DNA from: JALZOC01 sp031361295
GTDB lineage: Bacteria > Acidobacteriota > Vicinamibacteria > Vicinamibacterales > 2-12-FULL-66-21
Reading direction: 5' to 3'
DNA: 64,000 bases
Assembly (NCBI GenBank): GCA_031361295.1
Contig: JANMCN010000276.1
Span: forward strand, 1 to 64,000
The stretch's first letter is position 1, and each line of letters begins with the position of its first letter. The notes under the pieces are model-generated. The model had not been told where the DNA came from, searched no databases, and was given only the letters and a program-made list of their open reading frames with translations. Shown here piece by piece: positions 60,507 to 64,000 of the stretch. The translations under genes were made by a program, and so were the position numbers.

Positions 60507-63158
60507 ATGCGGCCACGAATCCTGACCATCTGGGCGTTCGTCATCCTAATCGCAAGCAGCACAGCCTACGGTCAGGCACCAAAGCTGCGCCTGGCCGAAG
60601 TCCAGGACGTCAACCCCAGCAGTTACCAAATCGATCTGACACTGGATCCAGCCAGGGACACCTTCACGGGTTCCATCGTGATTCAACTGGAGATCAGGAA
60701 GCCGCTTCACACGTTGTGGCTGAACCAGCAGAAGACCACCGTACGGACAACGTCCCTGAAGGCCGCCGGCAAGACGACAACGGCAAAAGCGCTGCCCGGC
60801 GGCGACGACTTCGTGGGATTTCAGTTCGATTCGCCGATCCCCGCCGGATCCGCTGAGCTCGCCATCAATTACTCGGGCGTGATCGTCACTAATAGCACCG
60901 CCGCGATCTTTCGCCGGACCGACCGCGACAAGGCTTACCTCTTCACGCAGTTCGAAGCCACCGATGCGCGCGGTGCGTTTCCATGTTTCGACGAGCCTTC
61001 CTACAAGACGCCCTGGCAGCTGACGCTGCACGTCCCCGCCGGGGATACGGCCATCAGCAACACCGGCATTGCGTCGGAGAAAGATGAGGGCGGCACCAGG
61101 ACCGTCGTCTTCCGTCAGACCAGGCCTCTCCCGAGCTATCTCGTCGCCTTCGGTGTCGGACCTTTCGAGTTCGTGGATGCCGGGACGGCCGGCCGGAACC
61201 ATGTCCCCGTCCGCATCGTCGTCCCCGAGGGCCACACCGCTGAAGCGAAATACGCGGCGCAGATCACCGGCGAGATCATTTCCCGCCACGAGCAATACTT
61301 CGGTATTCCCTATCCGTACGACAAGGCTGACCAGGTGGCGGTCCCTGAGTTCCCGGGTGCCATGGAGAATCCGGGGATGGTGACGTATGGCCAGACGCTG
61401 ATTTTGTCCAGACCCGAAACCGACAGCATCAACCGCCAGCGGTTGTTTGCGGTGGTCGCGGCACACGAGCTCGCCCACCAGTGGTTCGGCGATCTCGTGA
61501 CGACGGCCTGGTGGAATGACATCTGGTTGAACGAGGCCTTCGCGACGTGGATGGAACAGAAGTTCATCGCCGACTGGAAACCCGAATGGAAGACCCGCGT
61601 CAGGGACGTTGACGCCAAGCTCGTGGCCGAGCGTGAGGACAGCCTGATTTCCGCACGCAGGGTTCGCCAGCCGATCGAGTCGAAAGACGATATCAACAAC
61701 GCCTTCGACGCGATTACGTATGACAAGGGCGCGGCGGTCATCGGCATGTTCGAGAGATGGATCGGGCCGGGGGAATTTCAGAAGGGCGTTCAGGACTACA
61801 TGAAGCGCTACGCCTTCAAGGCCACGACGTCAGACGACTTTCTTGGCGCGATCGGCCAGGCCGCCCACCGGGATGTGAGCAAGGCGTTTTCGGCGTTCCT
61901 CGATCAGCCAGGCGTCCCTGTCGTGTCGGTCCGCCTGGCATGCGAGCCGGGAGGGCCCGCCACTCTGCACCTCGAGCAGCGCCGCTTCGTGCCCCTGGGC
62001 TCCAAGGGCTCCGCCGATCAGGTCTGGCAGGTGCCCATCTGTATCCGCTATGGAAACGGGGACACGGGCGAGCGCGCCTGCACGCTGTTGACCGAGCCTG
62101 CGGCGGAGTGGAAGTTGAAAGCGAACAGCTGTCCCGCATGGGTGGAGGCCAATGACGACGCCCTCGGCTACTACCGAGTGGACTATCAGGGGGGTCTCCT
62201 CCAGTCGCTGACGCAGGGCGCGGTCGATCGCCGTCTCACCGCAACCGAGCGGGTGGACTTCATGGGCAACGCGCAGGCCCTTTCGTCTGCCGGGAAACTG
62301 CCGGTCGCCGACGCGCTCGGCCTTGTCTCCACATTCCATGCAGACTCAGAGCGCCACGTGGTCCAGACGGCACTGGATCTCGCGCTTTCTCCCCGATCCC
62401 GGCTGGTCCCTGGAGAGCTGATGCCGCAGTACCGGCGCTTCCTGCTCCAGAATTTCCAGGCCCGCGCGCATGAGCTCGGCTGGGTGCCCACGCCGGGTGA
62501 GCCGGACGACATCCGTCTGTTGCGTCCCCGTTTAGTCCAGGCCGTAGCGACCTGGGGGGGCGACCAGGAGTTTGCCCGCCGGGCGACCGAGCTCGCGGAC
62601 AAGTGGTTGCAGGACCGCCAGTCCGTCGATCCCAATATGCTCGACGCGGTCCTTGGGACCGCTGCGTTCTACGGGGACAAAGGACTGTTTAATCGCTTTC
62701 TCGCCAACTTCAAGAACACGCAGGACAAGCAGCTCCGCGGACAGCTGGTCAGGGCCATGGGCTCCTTCCGCGATCCCGCAGCGATCGAAGCCGGCATGAA
62801 CGCGCTGGTTGCCGGTGATGTGCCGTTCACCGAGGGAGGGGGCCTGCTCTTTGCCGGGCTGGACGAGCCTTCCACGCGCAGGCGCCCTTTTGAATTCGTG
62901 AAGGCACACTTCGATCAGATCGTCGCCAGGATGCCGACCGGCGGCACGTTCGACTTCGGAACGGCCCTCCCGCATGTGGGCGACTCGTTCTGTGATGAGG
63001 CGTCCCGCTCCGAGTTACAGGCGTTCTTCCAGCCGCTCGTCGAGAGATTCGCCGGCGCCCCACGCACCTTGAATCAGGTGCTCGAGCGCATCGATCTGTG
63101 CATCGCGATGAAGGGGGCCCAGCAGCCCGGCGTAGTGTCTTTCCTGCGGAACTTCTGA
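60507..63158 (+). CDS. secreted M1-family aminopeptidase
   Basis: An 883-residue gluzincin aminopeptidase with a signal peptide (ILTIWAFVILIASSTAYGQ). The exopeptidase motif GAMEN is at 284-288, and HELAH at 320-324 with Glu343 completes the HExxH-x18-E zinc site. A C-terminal ERAP1-like helical domain (from about residue 550) is present. The ATG at 60507 has GGAGGT 6 nt upstream. It is the third secreted exopeptidase in this window, so extracellular or periplasmic peptides are probably a main nutrient. Confidence 0.95.
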   Translation: MRPRILTIWAFVILIASSTAYGQAPKLRLAEVQDVNPSSYQIDLTLDPARDTFTGSIVIQLEIRKPLHTLWLNQQKTTVRTTSLKAAGKTTTAKALPGGDDFVGFQFDSPIPAGSAELAINYSGVIVTNSTAAIFRRTDRDKAYLFTQFEATDARGAFPCFDEPSYKTPWQLTLHVPAGDTAISNTGIASEKDEGGTRTVVFRQTRPLPSYLVAFGVGPFEFVDAGTAGRNHVPVRIVVPEGHTAEAKYAAQITGEIISRHEQYFGIPYPYDKADQVAVPEFPGAMENPGMVTYGQTLILSRPETDSINRQRLFAVVAAHELAHQWFGDLVTTAWWNDIWLNEAFATWMEQKFIADWKPEWKTRVRDVDAKLVAEREDSLISARRVRQPIESKDDINNAFDAITYDKGAAVIGMFERWIGPGEFQKGVQDYMKRYAFKATTSDDFLGAIGQAAHRDVSKAFSAFLDQPGVPVVSVRLACEPGGPATLHLEQRRFVPLGSKGSADQVWQVPICIRYGNGDTGERACTLLTEPAAEWKLKANSCPAWVEANDDALGYYRVDYQGGLLQSLTQGAVDRRLTATERVDFMGNAQALSSAGKLPVADALGLVSTFHADSERHVVQTALDLALSPRSRLVPGELMPQYRRFLLQNFQARAHELGWVPTPGEPDDIRLLRPRLVQAVATWGGDQEFARRATELADKWLQDRQSVDPNMLDAVLGTAAFYGDKGLFNRFLANFKNTQDKQLRGQLVRAMGSFRDPAAIEAGMNALVAGDVPFTEGGGLLFAGLDEPSTRRRPFEFVKAHFDQIVARMPTGGTFDFGTALPHVGDSFCDEASRSELQAFFQPLVERFAGAPRTLNQVLERIDLCIAMKGAQQPGVVSFLRNF

Positions 63159-63205
63159 TCCGCGTGCCATCGCGGCGGAAGGCGGGCTCAGCGCCGGCCG
63201 CAGGA

Positions 63206-63234
63206 TTGAAGTCCCCTGCCCGATCCGGTACAGT
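63206..63234 (+). promoter_or_regulatory. promoter of the terminal GMC gene: TTGAAG-N17-TACAGT
   Basis: TTGAAG (63206-63211), a 17-bp spacer and TACAGT (63229-63234). The leader would be about 33 nt and contains GGAGGAG, 7 nt before the ATG. Confidence 0.5.
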
Positions 63235-63274
63235 CGCGGCGTTTGTGGGCACAGCGGCCCGGAGGAGCGGCAGC

Positions 63275-64000
63275 ATGGCGCAGGTCACGGGAAACTCCAC
63301 GGTCCACGATGTCGTTGTCGTGGGCTCTGGTGCCGGAGGCGGGACGATGACGAAGGTGCTCGCCGACCTCGGGGTGTCGGTGCTGCTCATCGAAGCCGGG
63401 CCCCTGTTGAATCCGACGGACCTGAAGGAGCACATGTGGCCGTACCAGGCGCCGAATCGCGGCGCAGGGCCGCACGGGGAAGCCTACACGGGGGGACGCA
63501 CCGGCTTCACGTACAGCGCGACCTACGGCGGGGCCCAGATCGATGGCGAGCCGTACACGGTGGCGCCCGGCAGTGACTTCTCCTGGTTCCGATCCCGGAT
63601 TCTGGGTGGGCGCACGAACCATTACGGCCGCGTCACGCTTCGCATGGCGGACTACGACTTCAAGCCGCGCACCACGGATGGCCTCGGATGGGACTGGCCG
63701 ATCAGTTACGACGACATCGCGCCGTACTACGACAAGGCGGAGCGGTTCATCGGCGTCACCGGCTCGATCGAGGGCATTCGCAGCGCGCCGGACGGCATCT
63801 TCAATCCACCAGCCGCGCTGCGGGCGCACGACACGCTCGTCCAGCGATCCTGCGCGACGCTCGGGATTCGCGCGGTCGCGGCCCGGCAGTCCGTCACCAC
63901 CGTCGCCAGGAACGGCCGCCCGCCGTGCCATTACTGCGGGCAGTGCGGGCGCGGCTGCAAGACCGCCTCGAACTACGCCTCGAGCTACGTGCAGATTTTT
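63275..64000 (+). CDS. GMC-family oxidoreductase with Cys cluster (3' truncated by window)
   Basis: The first 242 residues of a second GMC flavoprotein; the frame stays open to the window edge. FAD motif GSGAGGGTMTKVLADLG is at residue 17. The GMC signature GGRTNHYGRVTLR lies near residue 113, and the Cys cluster CHYCGQCGRGC (C-x2-C-x2-C-x3-C) near residue 220 matches the Fe-S-type site of the first GMC enzyme. The WDWPISYDDIAPYYDKAE segment is typical of gluconate/glucose-methanol-choline dehydrogenase large subunits. ATG 63275 has GGAGGAG upstream. No Tat small subunit is visible before the edge. Confidence 0.9.
   Translation, partial: MAQVTGNSTVHDVVVVGSGAGGGTMTKVLADLGVSVLLIEAGPLLNPTDLKEHMWPYQAPNRGAGPHGEAYTGGRTGFTYSATYGGAQIDGEPYTVAPGSDFSWFRSRILGGRTNHYGRVTLRMADYDFKPRTTDGLGWDWPISYDDIAPYYDKAERFIGVTGSIEGIRSAPDGIFNPPAALRAHDTLVQRSCATLGIRAVAARQSVTTVARNGRPPCHYCGQCGRGCKTASNYASSYVQIF

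Overview
The window is high-GC bacterial chromosome, coding on both strands at high density, with no rRNA, tRNA, CRISPR array, insertion sequence or phage gene that I can see. The gene content points to the phylum Acidobacteriota, probably a Vicinamibacteria-like lineage: two secreted M28 peptidases and an M1 peptidase, an 11-Asp-box sortilin-like propeller, a Ser/Thr kinase fused to TPRs, a large single-protein ECF sigma factor, a GMC dehydrogenase with a Tat-exported small subunit, and secreted Gfo/Idh and TIM-barrel proteins. This assignment is inference from gene content, not a phylogeny.

Layout. 1-1829: end of an aa3-type cytochrome oxidase operon (subunit I partial, III, IV) closed by a palindromic terminator. 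2065-6325: four-gene MacB-type ABC exporter (adaptor, ATPase, two FtsX-like permeases). 6593-10000: small and secreted proteins, signal peptidase I and a metallo-beta-lactamase-fold hydrolase. 10106-13432: proteostasis block clpS-clpA-grpE. 13605-23700: SDR, M28 carboxypeptidase, rRNA/tRNA methyltransferase, two acetyltransferases, M48-like protease, thioredoxin-like protein, Asp-box propeller, HAD phosphatase. 23720-31533: guaB-like IMP dehydrogenase, Nudix hydrolase, peroxiredoxin, ICMT-like methyltransferase, M28 aminopeptidase, bacilliredoxin, arginine decarboxylase. 32259-38734: LytTR regulator with a degenerate receiver beside it, LolA-like protein, YeaQ-like membrane protein, ogt, RodZ-like HTH protein, YkgJ-type Cys-cluster protein, pepT. 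38760-45647: exonuclease III, a kinase-like membrane protein, HAD, glnS, thioesterase, phosphodiesterase-like protein, cupin. 45718-49153: GntR/LacI hybrid regulator divergent from a HAD phosphatase, a small membrane protein and a GDSL esterase. 49312-54964: kinase-TPR, Tat small subunit, GMC dehydrogenase and a probable barrel, as one tight unit. 55022-64000: ECF sigma factor, two secreted proteins, an EF-P/EfpL-like factor, sugar-catabolism-like pair, M1 peptidase, and a second GMC enzyme running off the end.

Three themes recur. First, many genes have a -10-like hexamer only 5-8 nt before the start codon, which suggests widespread leaderless transcription; the clearest case is the divergent pair at 46860/46999, which share an identical 11-bp element at the same distance from each start. 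Second, three intergenic tracts (25290-25339, 31576-31790, 34798-34825) are degenerate tandem heptanucleotide repeats. Third, both GMC flavoproteins carry a ferredoxin-spaced Cys cluster (C-x2-C-x2-C-x3-C), which fits the Fe-S-containing membrane dehydrogenase group.

The best candidates for undescribed biology are the kinase-fold-like membrane protein at 39885-40961 with its possible divergent 69-residue Cys protein, the internally duplicated secreted protein at 8242-9027, and the kinase/dehydrogenase operon at 49312-54964.
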